This document shows positions 20,376 through 34,700 of a stretch of DNA of 64,000 bases, piece after piece. Below the pieces are notes generated by a model. The model searched no databases. It had not been told where the DNA came from and saw only the letters and a list, made by a program, of their open reading frames with translations. This DNA comes from Nymphaea colorata. Its lineage: Eukaryota; Streptophyta; Magnoliopsida; Nymphaeales; Nymphaeaceae. Made by a program: the position numbers and the translations under genes. The stretch covers positions 9,773,886 to 9,837,885 of the forward strand of contig NC_045144.1 in the NCBI RefSeq assembly GCF_008831285.2, written 5' to 3'. Each line of letters opens with the position of its first letter. Position 1 is the first letter of the stretch.

Positions 20376-23300
20376 ATGGAGTACCAACATAGGGGTAAAA
20401 AGCGAGCTGGGCCACCTGTAGAGGCTCAAAGAGAGCCAAGTTCAGTCCATTCGGATGCACATACCCCAGTGGATAATAGTACATCATGGCAACAGAACAC
20501 CCAGACTAGTGTGGTTGCTCAAACCCCACCAAGGCAGACTCCACTTATAGATCAACAGACTATACTGCTGACAACCTTGCAGGCACTGACCTCCCTTGTA
20601 CAGTCGATGGTCAATAATCAAAGGAGCCATACATCTCTTATTGGAGACACCACTGCTCCACTTCAGGAGAAGGCAACAACGGTGTCGTTCCAGCTATTTA
20701 TGGCAATGTAGCCGCCTGTCTTTACTGGAGATAGCAGTCCAAAGAAAGCAGATGAATGAATTGGAGAGATTGAATGCATGTTTGAGCTTCTGAAGATGCC
20801 AGAAGGAGACAAGGTGAATTATGACTCTTATCTGTTGAAAGGTGATGCCAAGAACTAGTGACAATTGACCCGTGAGATCCGGTTTGCAGGCCAACTATCA
20901 ATGTCATGGAAGCAGTTTAGAGATTCTTTTTTCAGCACTTACTTTCCAGTGTATGTCAGAAACAAGAACATGCAAGGGTTTCTTGATTTGCAGTAGAATC
21001 AATTGAGCTTGAAAGAATATGTTACGAAATATCGACACTTGAAGGTACTTATTAGTTCTCATATTGCTAGAGTATTGTTTGATGTAGGGACAACTCATTC
21101 GTTTATATTTAGTCGATTTGCTACTTCACTAGAAGTGTCGGCTATGATGATGTCGTATGTTTTAAAAGTGGTCAGCCCTATGCATGCTCAAGAGTCATGT
21201 AGTGAGTATCTACTTGATGTGGACGTGGAGAGCCATCAACATCACTTACCTATACAGTTGATGATCATAAGTCTCAGTGAATTCAATGTGATTTTGGACA
21301 TGGATTGACTTTATGCTCATTATGCCAATATAGATTGCAGGAAGAAGCAGATACAATTGTTGGCTCATGAGATGCAACCTGTGGAATTTCATGCTCGTAA
21401 AGCTTGTCGAACTGATAAGATAATAGTGTCTGCATTGAAGGCTAAGCGTTTGATAGAAAATAGAAACGTTGCATTCTTGGTCAACATGTTGACCAATGAG
21501 ACTGAGCCAGTGAGGTTACAGGATGTTGCCGTTGTGAGTGAATACCCCGATGTGTTCCCTGACGAACTGCCGAGTTTGCCTCCAACACGAGAAGTTGAAT
21601 TCAAGATAGAGTTATTACCATGGACAACTCTTATTTCTAAGGCACCATACTGAATGACACCAACAGAGTTAGAAGAATTGAAGAAGCAATTGCAGGAGCC
21701 CCTAGATAAGGGCTTCATTCGACCCAGTGTGTCACCTTGGAGAGCACCTGTATTGTTTGTTAAAAAGAAAAATGGGACGATGCATTTGTGTATAGATTAT
21801 CGATTATCGTATGTTGAATCAAGTCACCATCAAGAATAAGTATCTGCTTCATAGAATTGAAAATTTGTTTGATCAGCTCAATAATGCAAAAGTATTCTCC
21901 AAGATCGATCTGAGGACAGAGTATCATCAACTCTTGATACGAGAGGAAGATGCTACTAAGACTGCTTTTCGAACTTGATATTGGCATTATGAATTCAAGG
22001 TCATGTTTTTTGGGTTGACCAATGCTCCCGCAGCGTTTATGGACCTCATGAATCGGGTTTTTCAAGACTACTTGGATCAGTTTGTTATTGTTTTTGTAGA
22101 TGATATTCTGGTATACTCAGATAGTGAGGCAGAACACGGAGATCACTTAAGGAGTGTGTTGAGTATTTTGCGCAAGCATAAGTTATATGCCAAATACTCG
22201 AAATGTGAATTTTGGCTAAAGAAGGTAAACTTCTTTGGTCATGTGATCTCGAATGATGAAATTTTCATTGATCCGGCTAAGGTGTCGGCAGTACAGGACT
22301 GGAAGACGCCACACAGTGCGACTGATGTTAGAAGCTTTTTGAGATTGACCGGATACTATCGCAGATTTATACAAGACTTTTTGAAAATAGCTATGCCCAT
22401 GACTAAGCTATTAATAAAAGAAGTGAAGTTTGTTTGGAATGAAGAGTGCGAAAAGAGTTTCCAAACTTTGAAGGACAAACTTACCACCGCCCCTATTTTG
22501 GCACTTCCATCGGGTCATGCTGGATTTGTGGTCTACACCGATGCATTGGGAACCAGTTATGGTTGTTTATTGATGCAACATTGTTGTATAGTGGCTTATG
22601 CATCGGCTTATGCATCAAGACAATTGAAGGACCGTGAGAAACACTATCCCACTCATGATTTGGAGTTGTGAGCGGTTGTGTTCGCATGGAAGATATGAAG
22701 ACACTATCTCTATGGTGCGATTTTTGAGGTGTTTATAGACTACAAGTCGTTGAAGTACATATTCTCTCAAAAAGATCTCAATTTGAGGCAAAGAAGACGG
22801 ATTGCATACTTAAAGGATTATGATTTCTCAATATCATATCATCCGAGAAAGGTGAATGTGGTGGCTGATGCGTTGAGCAGACATGCTAAGGCAATGATGT
22901 GTAGTATGTTAAATCACTCTTGGACATTGTTGCAAGATGTGATAGCATGACAACCTCACCTTTGTGACGGAACAAAGAAACAATGACTGTCTTGATACGA
23001 CATCCTTTGTTGGAGGAGCTTATATTAAAGCAAAAGGAAGATCCCGATTTTGCTAAGAACATGGAAGAAAGTAAGAAAGCAGATTCTCTTTGGCATCAAA
23101 ATGAAGATGATTCATTGTGGTTTCGATAAAGATTGTGGGTCCCTAGAGATGAAGGGGTAAAGTGTCAGTTGCTTGATGAAGCTCACAAATCCAAATTTGA
23201 TATACACTCTGGCAGCACAAAGATGTTTCAGGATATGAAAAGAAATTTTTAGTGGCCTGGAATGAAGCGTGAAATTACAGAATATGTAGCGAAGTGCTTA

Positions 23301-24439
23301 GTTTGCCAATGGGTCAAAGCATAGCATCAACGGCCAAGAGGGTTGTTGCAAAGAATTGATATTCCAGTGTGGAAATAGGAAGACATTATGATGGATTTTG
23401 TGGTTGGTTTGCCTCACACCAGAAGACAACATGATGCCATATGGGTGATTGTTGATAGACTTACAACTCATTTTCTACTAATCAGAATTAGTCAGTCATT
23501 GAAAAGTCTCACAGAGTTATATATTAGCGAGATAGTGAGATTGCATGGAGTACCGAAGTTTGTTATTGCAGATCGAGATCCACGTTTTACCTCTAGGTTT
23601 TTGGGGCAATAGTAATAGGCATTGGGTACTAAGCTTAAGTTCAGCACAACGTTTCACCCCCAAACTGATGGGCAATGTGAGAGGACCATTCAGACCTTAG
23701 AGGACATGTTACGGGCATGTGTCTTATATTAAAAATGGGAATGAGATAAACATGTGAAATTGATAGAATTTGCATATAATAACAGTTACCACTCTAGTAA
23801 TAGGATGGCACCTTTTGAAGCCTTGTATGGAAGGCCATGCAGATAGCCAGCTTGTTGGGCCGAATTGGGTGATGGCAAGATCGATAACACTTTAGTATTG
23901 CAATACTATACCGACCAAGTGCTATTGATAAGGAAAAAGTTGTTGACTGCTCAAAGTAGATAGAAAAACTATGCCGACATTCGACGTAGAGAGTTCACTT
24001 TTGAGGTTGGTGATCATGTGTTCTTGAATATTTCACCTACTAAAGGCGTTTTTCGATTTGGTATTAAGGAAAAGTTGAGTCTAGGTTCATTGGACCGTTT
24101 GAGATATTAGAGAAGATCGGAGAGGTGGCACAAAGATTTGCACTACCACCTAATTTGAGTCATGTTCATGATGTTTTTCATGTTTTCATACTTTAAAAGT
24201 ATGTACTGGACCCTACACATGTGATTGATTTTCATAGTATTCAGGTGCAAAACGATTTGACAATGAAAGAAAAACCTATTCGAATTATGGATCAAAAAGA
24301 GCAAGTGCATCGTACTAAGAGAATTCCTCTGGTAAGAGTGGAATGGCAACACCATGGGTTGAAGGAGAGCACATGAGAACTTGAGGAAGATATGCGAAAA
24401 AAATATCCACACTTATTTTTGCATTGCAGTATGATCTAA
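20376..24439 (+). pseudogene. gypsy gag-pol, heavily mutated
   Basis: Gag starts at ATG 20376 (MEYQHRGKKRAGPP). A deletion near 21045 joins gag (LKEYVTKYRHL) directly to the protease (VLFDVGTTHSFIFS), removing the zinc-knuckle region kept in the related element. Next come reverse transcriptase ([21 protein letters not shown] codons at 22093-22104), RNase H ([24 protein letters not shown]), the integrase finger (AKCLVCQ) and core (HGVPKFVIADRDPRF), and a tail (KRIPLVRVEWQHHGLKE) like a chromodomain. Stops at many sites, including 21307-21309, 21651-21653 and 22669-22671, prevent expression. Confidence 0.92.
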
Positions 24440-24460
24440 ATTTCGAGGATGAAATTTTAT

Positions 24461-24475
24461 TTAAGGAGGGTAGGA
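24461..24475 (+). other. polypurine tract of the plus-strand gypsy
   Basis: TTAAGGAGGGTAGGA directly before the 3' LTR start TGTAACACTCG. Confidence 0.75.
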
Positions 24476-25260
24476 TGTAACACTCGTCTTTTGTAGGTGG
24501 GCCGGATCGGGTCCAGACCTGGACCTGAATCCACCGGTGTGGGAGCCCGACCCCGCCCTCTTCTCCCTCGTTTTTCCCTCTTCTCCCTCGCTTCCCCTCT
24601 TGGTCTCTTCCTTTGCTACGTCCCCAACACAGAGAAGAAGGAGGCAGAAGAGATAACATCAGCGACAGAGGTGTAGGGCGACGACGGCGGTGCATTGGGT
24701 GAGCTCTGTCGTTTCGCTGCTTCTTCTCTCTTCTTTCTTCTTTCTTCTCCTCCGCCACTCTCATGCTCTCTCGCCCTCTTGTCTATCTCTTCCCTCTGTC
24801 GAACCCTCTTTGCCGTTCCCCCTTTCTGTCGACTCCCTCTCCCTAATCGTGTGAGTCTCCCTCAACCGAACCCTCCCTCTTAGCCGAGCCTCCCTTTTTG
24901 CCTTGCCGACTACCTTCACGGCAGACCCTCCTCTTGCATTCTTTCTCACTGATTTTTCTCCCTTTTGTAGTTGTTTGGTTAGTTGGCAGCTTGGAGATGC
25001 ATCTTTCCCCTTATACCAATGAAGTGAAGGTGTTGGTGGTGGAGGCAGCGATCAATCGTTGGCGTTGGCGCTCAATCGAACACTTGAGGTGGCTGTCAGG
25101 AACACTACGATAGTTTGAACTCTAAGATTAGGGTTAGCGAGACTTAATCGAGCTTAAATTGTCGAATATTTGTTATTGGAGCATGTATAATTATTAATGG
25201 AGCTTGCTAGATTTACGATTTGATGAATTTGGATGTTGGTTAACGACGTTACTATTTTGG
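24476..25260 (+). repeat. truncated 3' LTR of the plus-strand gypsy
   Basis: The first 785 or so bases match the solo LTR (39289 onward) and the 5' LTR. They keep the stretch after 25080 that the 5' LTR has lost. Homology stops near 25260, so the distal 2.4 kb or so is missing or replaced. Confidence 0.85.
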
Positions 25261-28217
25261 GGGAACGGCATACCCTACTTTTATTTGGGTATACAATACA
25301 TATGTATTTGCAAGAATATCGTTTCATTATAGATTTCCAAAGATCTCAATATGGATCTAGTTAGTGTGGATCTCATTATATTCATGAGTATCATTTTACA
25401 CCTTACAGCAAATATTAAAATCAAATTCATTCTCAAATAGGAACTTGATTAATAGCATACTAGCATAGTTTGACCCACAAATGAACAAATAACATAATAT
25501 GCTTCTATCTAATATAAACAGGATATGAATGTTTAACCATATATTCAAATATATATATTCAAATCTGAATCAAAGTTGTATATAAGGTGGATCTTGAGCA
25601 ATAAATAGATCCAATTCCAAAAGCTACATGAATATAAAGATTTAGATTATGTTAGCATAGATCCAAACTAGTAATATCTACAATACAACTAACATGAATT
25701 AAAACACATAATCTTCATTGAAATATTATACAATACAATTCAACAATCATATTTGGAACAATGCTAACACATCTCTCTTTTGAGAAAATCAAGTAACTAT
25801 GTACTAGCACTTTAGTGCTATAAAGCTTCAAATAAATGCATTCTTCCTAATATGAATTTTAGTTCAAGAGTGTTATATTACATCTCTTGAGCATGCATAA
25901 AAACAAATTCATTTTTCTAAGAAAGAGAAACAAATAAAGCTTTATTCAATAGTTCTCTAGAATGATCTTTGGATCTAGCATGACAACAAATATTATAATA
26001 TGATCAGATCCAAAGGCAAACATGATAATATTTATTGTAACCAAAGCAAATAGGATATGAACTCTCTTTTTTTTCTCATATCCAAACAAATCAGTTTAGA
26101 TCTGAAGCTGAACTTTATGTAATGTGGATTTCAACAGTTCAAATATAGAAATTCAGATCATATCAACATAGATCCAACCATAACAATAGGAAAAGATAAC
26201 AAATATATTGTCCCAAAAGACAATCTAGTTCTCTTAAGTCAACACCAAGGATTTTTCCTTTTCTTACTTTTAATGTGACGTAAATCTAACTTCATACTCG
26301 TAGTCATCTCTAATAAGAGTAAATAAAATTTCATGTACTAGAACTTTTAGTACAACAGATCTTCAAATAAAATATTCCATTAATATAGTTTTCATCATGT
26401 TTAAGAGTGTTACTTTACAACTGCAGGCAAAATGCAAACATGATGATATATTGAATTCAATGTCAGTGCAGGTATTTGGAGCTAATGATCCAAACAAGTT
26501 GACTTGGATCCAAATCTATCATGAACTGAGCACAATGCCATATAGATCTCACCATGACTAAGAGTGTTGATTTACACATCTTAGCATACCAACATACAGT
26601 AATATAATCATTCCTTTTAACTATGATAAACATACAATAATTAATCTCTATCTCAAGAATACTCTTTCATAAGGAGCAAAAGAAATTTGTCTTTTAACAC
26701 TCTAGTGCTACTCACTTAGAAATGGTACAACTCTTAAAATCATTAGATCTAAAAAATCAATGCATATCATAATATGTTTAGATCTAATATAAACAAGATC
26801 TTGATCTTGAACAAAAGGTATAAACGAGTCAAATCAGATCATGCTCTAAAAAAAAGTGTAACGTTTACCGCAAGATCCAAATTCAACAGTCAAATAGATA
26901 TATAAAACAAAAATTTGGTGATAACTAATATCAGCATGGAAAGAAACTGACGATGAATATCCATAAAACATGCATAATAGTATATATTTGAACCAATATA
27001 AATAGGATATGGATTTTTAACCAATATCCAAACAAATTCAGATCTTCAATAGTAAAAGGTTCGACATACATGGATCCAACCTCAACGACATCCAACCATA
27101 CAATAGATATGGGTGTGCAACCTGTAGAGATTCAAAATACAAAGTGGATAATAATCAGATCCAAAACTTAAAAGCTCACGGCATCCACATCATAACAAAT
27201 CACAGATTTGGATATAATAATACCCACAATATAACCAATACTGATTTGAACAAGAAAAACATATTTCACTTCAAACAGTATAAACCTTGCTAGAATTCTA
27301 GTTAGTAAAAGCGATTGACATTCCCTATCAATTTCAATTCATTGTGTTCATTTTTCTTATATCAACACATCCAAGACCAATACCATTTCAATTCTTGTCA
27401 AGTCAAGGCCATAAGACATACTATGATGTCTGTTTTGCAAGATGCAGCGACACATTTACTCATCACATTCAAATTCACTAAGTTTATCAAAAATGTATCA
27501 CATAAAAGTGAAGACAGACCTTCGTTTGGAGACCACCTAAAAGAATAAAAATATTCTTGATTTTACATGCACAAATCAATGCCGATACAAGCACCATTAT
27601 TTGTTGCATTGATTTTCATACTCCTTCATTTTATGCACAAGCACATGAAAATAACAAAATTGCATAAGCATGCATATATGTCGCTAACCAATTTTCGGTC
27701 TTATCCAGTTTTGAGACTTCCATTCTTGAAGTCATTTCTAAATTAATGTTCATAGCAAGTAGAGAACAATAATACAAGGAAAGCAACAAGGAGAATAGCG
27801 CATCATAAGATCTTCAATAACATTCTAAAATATCACTTAAAACAAGGAAAACTCAATATTAAATTTTAGACCGTGAGTTTCCCTTCTCATTTTCAAAGTT
27901 ATTTTCGGAACCCTTTTTCTGCAATTTTAATATGCTTGAGGGTACCAATATGCAATTGTACATAAAATCTCTCTTTTCCACCGAAATTGCAAAACAATTT
28001 TTTGGAACCCTCTTGCAGCAATTTATAATAACTCTGAGGGTATCACTATGCAATTTCATATAAAATTCTAGGTTTTCACCGAAATTAATTTTTGCAAGCC
28101 TCTTTCTGAAAAAGTTTTTAGCAAAAACGTGGTGGTATTAATATTTGCAAAATATGACAGCATTTTTGAAAATTATGCAAAATTGGTGGACTAAATCTGT
28201 AATTTTTAATTTGAGTC
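25261..28217. repeat. AT-rich region with degenerate long-period repeats
   Basis: Recurring words suggest an old tandem array: AAGAGTGTT-type words at about 25866, 26402 and 26560, ATAGGATATGAA-type words at about 25518 and 26049, and GTACTAG(C/A)AC at about 25801 and 26336. Three pairs are 531-536 bases apart. GATCC(A/C)A words are very frequent throughout. Past about 27250 the periodicity is lost. No coding capacity seen. Satellite or ancient LTR are both possible. Confidence 0.45.
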
Positions 28218-28225
28218 TATAAATA
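28218..28225 (+). promoter_or_regulatory. TATA box-like element
   Basis: TATAAATA followed about 55 bases later by a long TC tract and CTCTAGGGTTTC, a combination typical of plant promoters and 5' leaders. A short frame starts at CCACCATGA (28391) and ends at 28486. It could belong to a host gene whose body was displaced by the gypsy insertion at 28551, or to an LTR. Confidence 0.35.
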
Positions 28226-28274
28226 CGGTCAAATTGAGTTTTTCTTCAATTTTCTGTTGGTTTTTGTCTCTCTT

Positions 28275-28306
28275 CTAGAGAGCTTCTCTCTCTCTCTCTC
28301 TCTCTC
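28275..28306. repeat. (TC)n microsatellite
   Basis: A TC tract with one interruption near its start, in the presumed leader downstream of the TATA-like box. Confidence 0.85.
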
Positions 28307-28550
28307 GCACAGACCCTTCTCCTCTAGGGTTTCTTCCGATGCATTTCTTCTGTTGACTCCTCCCACTCTCGTTTTGTTTCTACTTCCACCATGAAGGGGA
28401 CGACCTCCTCTGTTACTACCGCCATCGCTTTCCTCGTCGACTCCTGTTTTCACATTGGTTCTGCCGGTCGATCCTTGCCTCAGTAGCAGCTGGAGGCTTG
28501 GGAGGGAGAGGGAGAATCTTTTGGTTTTCACAGGAGGAGGATGTGCCAAA

Positions 28551-31500
28551 TGTCACACCTCAACGCTTTGACCCTCAAATAACCCTTTTTTTTATTAATA
28601 CATAAAATGTTGAGGTGCAATGACACAAAGATTCAAAAGGAAAGGAGCTATGGAAATCAAAGACAATGGGGCAAATTTTTCATTATGTAATAAATTTCGT
28701 ACATACAAAATTACTTCACATTTCTCAATAAAACATATGACAAAATGCCTCAAAACCATGACATTGATGCCTAACAAAAACATGACATCAATAAGACCAA
28801 TACATGATGTGCTGACACTATAAAAGACCCAAAACCTCCCCAGTAGGATGTGAGTAGGGTCATCTGATCAACCAGTTGTCCTGAGTTTGCCAAAACCTGA
28901 AAAATAGAACAACAGAAGGCTTAGCTTTCGTAGTATGGTAACAAGCCAGATAAATCCCCAACCACTAAGGTAAGAGCTCAAATATGAGATATAAAAAATA
29001 TGAAAACAAAATCACTATCATGTCGTGATAGGGCATATAGTCACATGACTTCTCAATAAGGCCCCTCACATATAACACGACATGCAAAGGTCACTCAATA
29101 GCCACAATCAACATATTTCATAATCACATTCACTTCATTCACATTTACATTCTTATCATTTGCATTAGCTTTAATGAATTGATAGTTCCTGTGGGTGCAA
29201 ACACAGACACATGCACACCATAGGCGATCGGCCTACAGCCAGAAGACAACCCCTGTGGTGGCTCGAAACAGTATGGATCCATTCACACTGCAGTGGAAAA
29301 GCAATCATTCATGGATGTGTGAATTCCAAGGAGAGTTGCTCAGCCTTCCCTAAGATACCCAGTATGAGAAAGCAGGAGCCCAACGCTCCAAGCACATCAC
29401 ACAACGATACCCTAGGGCCTTGCACCGCCTGCGCTTCGAACAAGCGAGACTAGTGATGAAGGCGGGACATCTCCCAAATACATTACTACAACCTACTAAC
29501 CTCTCATCTCTTATTCTTTCTTACCTAACATTATGGAAACACATTGACAAAATGACCGGTTAGCTCATAAGGTTGGTTCACTTTACAAGTGCACCCATAC
29601 CTCCAAATGCCTTCACACGAGGGCTGCACATATAATTACATTCTTAGCTAGCCTTCATAATATTATGGGTACAACTACCCTTCAATTTCATTCATTTGTA
29701 TCATGCCCATGGCAATGCATATGAAATATTACGACATTGACATCACTCATCACATCAATCATATCTTTCAAAACTTAATCGAACCACGAAGAGTAGTCTC
29801 GATCCGTGATTGGCTCATAGCTGTCCTATGTAGTTATCATTCTAGGTTGCTTTCTAATGCACAATTGGGGTCGAGGAGATACTCGACTCGATACCCAGCT
29901 CATTTGTCCTAAGCACTTATCATTCACATGCAATTGCGTACTAATTTTCAAAACAAGACTTATGAAAAATTTCAACAAAACTTATCTCACAACAAATCAA
30001 TCACATGCATACATTCACTCCATCACATTCACAACCATTCAATGACATCACAATCATAGGATCTAACGATCCTAAAAACACACATCTCAAAAGTTGGCCC
30101 CATGTAGGGATTTGCTCGCCATACCTGTCGCACGTCGCCAAAATACCCAAAAATGTCTCGAGCTTCAAATCTGGTCACTCAAGGTCTACTGGACGTGCCC
30201 GGTGTACCTGCAAACACAATCAAGCGATAAGTTCTCTACTCGCTTCGCTTTACAATTTATATAAGTATGAAACAAAATCATTAAGGCATGTCATCGCCTC
30301 AAGAGGGTGTTGTGGAGTAGTGTCGACCCACAAAGCCCTCCAATAAGCCACTTCCCAACTCCTAGAGGTTGTCACCAAATGATTTAAGCTCCGCACTTTC
30401 GATTTGAACCAATCACTAATTTGTTTCTCCCTTGCTTCCTTAGTTGAGACATCTTCCTATCATACACACTCTTTTCCAACCAACATGTACTACGCACATC
30501 GACAATCTCATGCGCCACATGTTCACAACGATGGTCTTGCACCCTCTTCACAATATCAAATCTCTATCATGCTTTCTAATTGCTTTGAAAATCAACTCGT
30601 CATGCTAAAAAGGTCATTGTAGGCATGGATCATCGCCCCTCCAAAATAGTCCTAGACTCTTCCCAAAAAAGCAAAGTCACTAACATGTATTCTAAATAAT
30701 CAAATTTTAAGTCTAGCATGCTCAATCAATAATTATACATACTCCAACAGAAATTATTCAACGATTTAGGCTCGATTAGGCCTTGCTCACCCCAACTTTA
30801 AAGTCTAAACTGTTACAATGCTCCCGGCAGCCACTTCAAATGTTCGATTGATCCCCAAGCGGCAAAATCATACAATGCCGCCACCACTTCAAATGCTATG
30901 AGGGGGAAGACGCGTCCCCAAGCTACAATCTGATCAAACTGCCATAAAAATAGTGAAAAATAGCGAAAAAGAATGCAAGAGAAGGGTCTACCATCAGAAG
31001 AAGGCATTGGGCTGTGAGAATGAGGTTCGGTTGAGGGAGACTCACCCACGGTTAGGAAGAGCCAACGATCGGGCATGGGGAAAAAAGAGATAGGTGAGAG
31101 GGAGAGTGTTGAGAGAGTGAGATTGGTAGTAGGGAGAGGAAGCAAACAGAGAGAGATGGGAGAGGGTTGCACAGTAGGGTGAGGTTGGAGACAAAGAGGG
31201 GAGATGGGCAAAGAGAGTTTGGACAGAGGGGAGAGACAAACAAAGAGGGCGAGAGCGTGAGAGTGGCGAAGGAGGGGGACAACACGGGTGAGAGAGAGAG
31301 GAGATAGAAGAGATGGGGAGAGAGAAGAGACAAACAAAGAGAGTAAGAGAGACTGCAAAGAGAGATGCGAGTGAGGAGCGCGGGAGAAAGAGGGGGATTC
31401 GATAGAGAAGAATCTGGACTAAGGGAGAGGCGTTAGAAGAAAAAAAAATAGCAAGAGAGGGAGGAGGAGAAGAAAGAAGAGACAGAGAGAGGTCAGCGTT

Positions 31501-31722
31501 GCTCACCTGTGCGCCGCTGCCACCGTTGTTCACCTTGTCATTGCTGCTCTTTTCGCCTCCTGTTCCTCTACGTCCTGCTTCACACCTGCGAGATGACAGA
31601 GTGATGAAGGAGATGAAGAGGGAGACGAGGAAGGGGAACGCGTGAAGCTTTTCACGTGATGGGTTTGGGTTCAGGTTGGGATCCCGATCCAAATCCAACC
31701 TGCTAAAAACAATAACATTACA
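28551..31722 (-). repeat. 3' LTR of the minus-strand gypsy
   Basis: 3172 bases, TGTAATG...GGTGTGACA on the minus strand. It includes a long one-sided purine stretch (about 31040-31480 on the plus strand). Long frames in it (30813-31755 minus) are Ser/Leu/Pro-rich artefacts of that composition. Confidence 0.9.
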
Positions 31723-31737
31723 TCCTACCCTTCTCAA
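31723..31737 (-). other. polypurine tract of the minus-strand gypsy
   Basis: On the minus strand TTGAGAAGGGTAGGA directly precedes the LTR, equivalent to the tract at 24461-24475. Confidence 0.7.
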
Positions 31738-31758
31738 ATAAAATTTCAACCTCAAAAT

Positions 31759-34700
31759 TTAGATCATACCACACGATGAAAACAGATGTGGATGCTTTTC
31801 TCATATCCTCCTCGAGTTCCCAAGTGCTCTCCTTCAACCCATGGCGTTGTCATTCAACTCTCATTAGAGGAATTTTTTTAGTGCGGAACACTTGCTCTCT
31901 TTGATCCACAATTCTAATAGATTTTTCTTCCATTGTCAAACCATCTTGCATCTGAATACCTTGGAAGTCAATCACATGTGTACGATTTGATACATACTTT
32001 CAAAGCATGGAAACATTGAAAACGTCATGAACATGACTCAAATTAGGTGGTACTATCAATCTATATGTTACCTCTCTAATCTTCTCTAATGTCTCAAAAG
32101 GTCCAATGAACCTCAGACTCAACTTTCCCTTAATACCAAATCGAAAAATTTCTTTAGTAGGTGAAATTTTCAAGAACACATGATCACCGACCGCAAAACC
32201 TAACTCTCTACATCGAATTTCGGCATAACTTTTTTGTCTACTCTGAGTAGTCAACAACTTTTTCTTTATCAATTGTACTTGGTCGGTGTAATGTTGCAAT
32301 ACCAAAGGGTTTTCGATCTTGGCATCACCCAATTCGATCCAACAAGCTGGCGATCTACATGGCATACCATACAAAGCTTCAAAAGGTGTTATCCTGATAC
32401 TAGAGAGGTCATTGTTATTATATACAAGCTCTGCCAATTTCACATGTTTATCTCATTCTCCTTTCCAGTCTAAGACCCATGCACACAACATGTCCTCTAA
32501 GGTATGGATGGTCCTCTCAAATTTTCCATCAGTATGGGGGTGGAACGCTGTGCACAGCTTATGTTTGGTACCCAATGCCTTGTGCAATTGTCCCCAAAAC
32601 CTAAAGGTAAAACATGAATCTCGATCCGCAATAATAAACTTTGGCACTCCATGCAATCTCACTATCTCACCAATGTATAACCCTGCGAGACTTTCCAACG
32701 ACTGACTAATTCTGATTGACAAAAAATGAGCGGACTTCGTAAGTCGATCAACAATCACCCATATGGCATCATGTTGTCTTTTGGTGTAAGGAAAACCAAC
32801 CACAAAATCCATCGTAATGTCCTTTCATTTCCACACTGGGATATCTATCCTTTGCAACAAGCCTCTTGGTTGTTGATGTTCTTCTTTGGCCCGTTGGCAA
32901 ACTAAACATTTTGCCATATATTTTGCAATTTCACGCTTCATTGCGGGCCACCAGTAATTTTGTTTCATATCCTGAAACATCTTCGTACTGCCAAGGTGTA
33001 TGGAGAATTTAAATTTGTGAGCTTCATCAAGCAACTGACGCTTCACCTCTTCATCTCTAGGAACCCATAATCTTTGTCAAATCCATAATGACTCATCTTC
33101 ATCTTGATATCAATGAGAATCTGTCTTCTTACTTTCTTTCATATTTTTAGCAAAATCAAGATCCTCCCTTTGCTTCAATATAAGCTCTTCCAACATTAGA
33201 TGTCGCATTAAGGCAGTCATTGTTGCTCTATTCTCATCACAAAGGTGAGACTGCCATGTTATCATATCTTGCAACAATGTCCAAGAGTTATTTATCATAT
33301 TGCATATCGCCGTCTTAGCATGTCTGCTCAAAGCATCAGCCACCACATTCATTTTTTCTAGATGACAGATATTTTGAAATCATAATCTTTTAAATATTCA
33401 ATCCATTTTCTTTGCCTCAGGTTGAGATCCTTTTGGGAGGATATGTACTTCAATGACTTGTGGTCTGTAAACACCTCAATATTGCCCCATAGAGATAGTG
33501 TCTCGATATCTTCAATGCAACACTACCACTCTCAATTCCAAATCATGAGTGGGATAATGTTTCTTATGTGTCTTCAACTGTCTTCATACATAAGCCACTA
33601 CACGACCATATTGCATCAATACACAACCATAACCAATTCCTGATGCATCGGTGTACACCACAAGTCCTTAATGACCCGATGGAAGTGTCAAAATAGGGGT
33701 GGTGGTAAGCTTGTCCTTCAAAGTTTGGAAACTCTTTTTGCACTCCTCATTCCAAACAAACTTCACTCCTTTTCTTAATAGTTTAGTCATGGGCATAGCT
33801 ATTTTCCAAAAGTCTTGTATAAACCTGTGATAGTATCCTATCAATCCCAAAAAGCTTCTAACCTCAGTTACGCTGCATGGCATCCTCCATTCCTATACAG
33901 CTGACACCTTAGCCTGATTGACGAAAACTCCATCTTTCGAGATCACAGGACCAAGGAAGTTTACTTTCTCTAACCAAAATTCACATTTTGAGTAGTTGGC
34001 GTATAATTTATGCTTGCACAAAATGCCCAACACACTCCTTAAGTGATCTCTGTTCTCTGCCTCACTATCTGAGTGCACCAAAATATCATCCACAAAGACG
34101 ATAACAAACCGATCCAAGTAGTCTTTGAAAACCCGATTCATAAGGTCCATAAACGCTGCAGGAGCATTGGTCAAACCAGAATGCATGACCCTGAATTCAA
34201 AGTGCCCATATCTAGTTCGAAAGGTAATCTTAGCAACATCTTTCTCCCGTATCAAGAGTTGATGATAACCTATCCTCAGATCAATCTTGGAGAATACCTT
34301 TGCATTCTTGAACTAATTAAACAAATCTTCAATTCTAGGTAGCAGATACTTATTCTTAATGGTGACTTGATTCAACATGCAGTAGTCTATGCACAAGCAC
34401 ATCGTTCCATCCTTCTTGATAAACAATACGAATGTTCTCCAAGGTGACACACTGGGTCGAATGAAGTCCTTATCTAAGAACTCCTGTAATTGCTTCTTCA
34501 ATTCTTCTAACTCTGTTGGTACCATACGGTATGACACCTTAAAAATCAGAGCAGTCCCTAGTAACAATTCTATCTTAAATTCAACTTCTCATGTTGGATG
34601 CAAACTTGATAGCTCGTCAGGAAACACATTGGGGTACTCACTCACAATGGCAACATCTTGTAACTTCACCGGCTCAGTCTCACTGGTCAACACGTTGACC

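Larger units (their letters stand above)
18912..25260 (+). mobile_element. degenerate Ty3/gypsy chromovirus, plus strand
   Basis: Order: 5' LTR (18912-20139), primer-binding site, gag, protease, reverse transcriptase, RNase H, integrase, a chromodomain-like tail, polypurine tract and 3' LTR start (24476). Integrase after RNase H defines Ty3/gypsy, and the C-terminal tail puts it near the Tekay/Del type. Many stops, a missing zinc-knuckle region and damaged LTRs mark it as dead. The same family forms the element at 28551-42846 and the solo LTR at 39289. The right boundary is where LTR homology stops. Confidence 0.9.

Noticed and set aside
30813-31755. Ser/Leu/Pro-rich open frames on the minus strand
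   Set aside because: They lie wholly inside a gypsy LTR and reflect its pyrimidine tract. The corresponding frames in the other LTRs are not conserved as protein.
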